DNA of 5,910 bases from an uncultured Lautropia sp. (GTDB taxonomy: Bacteria > Pseudomonadota > Gammaproteobacteria > Burkholderiales > Burkholderiaceae_E): NCBI GenBank assembly GCA_938046755.1, contig CALIXC010000132.1, positions 1-5,910 on the forward strand, read 5' to 3'. Under the pieces are notes generated by a model. The model saw only the letters and a list, made by a program, of their open reading frames with translations. It did no database searches and was not told the origin of the DNA. Each line of letters opens with the position of its first letter. The first letter of the stretch is position 1. This document shows positions 5,732 to 5,910 of the stretch, piece after piece. A program made the translations under genes and the position numbers.

Positions 5732-5852
5732 AGGCTGGCGGTCTGAGCCTGCTGCCTCCCGACTTATTTCCGCTCACCGTGTGCAGCGCGGAGTAGCGTT
5801 CAGTGGGTAGGTGGCCTGTAACTACGGCCGTCTGTCATATCCTGACAGGTCC
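5732..5852. other. downstream gap with weak dyads
   Basis: After the ATPase stop, AGGCT (5732-5736) and AGCCT (5746-5750) could form a 5-bp stem with a nine-base loop, but only a mixed pyrimidine stretch follows, so termination here is uncertain. Further right, GGCC at 5813-5816 and 5826-5829 gives another short stem, and CTGTCA-TATCC-TGACAG at 5832-5848 is a perfect 6-bp inverted repeat. I see no RNA gene. Confidence 0.4.
5832..5848. promoter_or_regulatory. 6-bp inverted repeat, possible operator for the next gene
   Basis: CTGTCA and TGACAG flank TATCC, forming a perfect dyad that ends four bases before a possible ATG at 5853. Its left side CTGTCAT equals a Pho-box half-site, but the expected second CTGTCAT copy 11 bases later is absent. 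The symmetry fits a small dimeric regulator or a short hairpin better than PhoB. Short dyads arise by chance, so this is weak. Confidence 0.2.
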
Positions 5853-5910
5853 ATGTCCAGCGACCAGATCCGTACATGGCTCATCGGATTGAGTCGGCAA
5901 TTGCGCTCCC
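5853..5910 (+). CDS. possible start of a further gene, cut by the window end
   Basis: An ATG at 5853 opens a frame with no stop to the end of the window (19 codons, beginning MSSDQIRTWL). The upstream ACAGG is a poor ribosome site at a short distance. A second in-window ATG at 5876 in another frame is also open. The stretch is too short to judge coding character or to identify a family, and this could be untranslated sequence. Confidence 0.25.
   Translation, partial: MSSDQIRTWLIGLSRQLRS

Noticed and set aside
5832..5848. PhoB box
   Set aside because: Only one CTGTCAT copy is present; the second element is its inverted complement rather than a direct repeat at 11-base spacing.

Overview
The window is 5.9 kb of a GC-rich bacterial chromosome. 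The coding style from about position 1060 onward, dominated by G/C-ending codons such as CTG, GTG and GCC, together with a proteobacterial-type PepD, suggests a high-GC proteobacterium, perhaps a betaproteobacterium. That assignment is an inference from composition and gene content only. All genes that can be supported lie on the + strand.

Positions 1-930 hold the 3' end of a gene whose start lies outside the window. Its composition is clearly different (about half G+C, many T-ending codons), so it looks like the edge of a horizontally acquired segment. The protein is soluble, appears mostly helical and is not recognised. A 134-base gap then leads to pepD (1065-2519), a complete M20-type aminoacyl-histidine dipeptidase with every metal-binding and catalytic residue in place.

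A 281-base gap (2520-2800) separates pepD from the next genes. It is rich in dyad symmetry: a CRP-like palindrome, a strong 11-bp hairpin, a long inverted repeat with an inner hairpin, and a short perfect inverted repeat that places the cstA Shine-Dalgarno in a hairpin loop directly beside the ATG. This is a good candidate for post-transcriptional control, possibly of the CsrA type known for E. coli cstA.

Positions 2801-5731 form a tight three-gene operon: a CstA/BtsT-family peptide or carboxylate transporter (561 aa), an 88-aa protein ending in Arg-Phe-Gly-Cys-Cys (cory-CC-star type), and a single-domain ArsA/Get3-like ATPase (331 aa). The first pair overlaps by 17 bases and the second pair by one base. 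PepD and CstA together suggest peptide scavenging, with CstA importing peptides and PepD splitting dipeptides. The roles of the CC-tail protein and the ATPase are unknown. Their coupling to the transporter is the most interesting feature of the window, because E. coli CstA and BtsT are also followed by a small protein ending in Cys-Cys, of a different family. The last 179 bases hold weak dyads and possibly the first codons of another gene.
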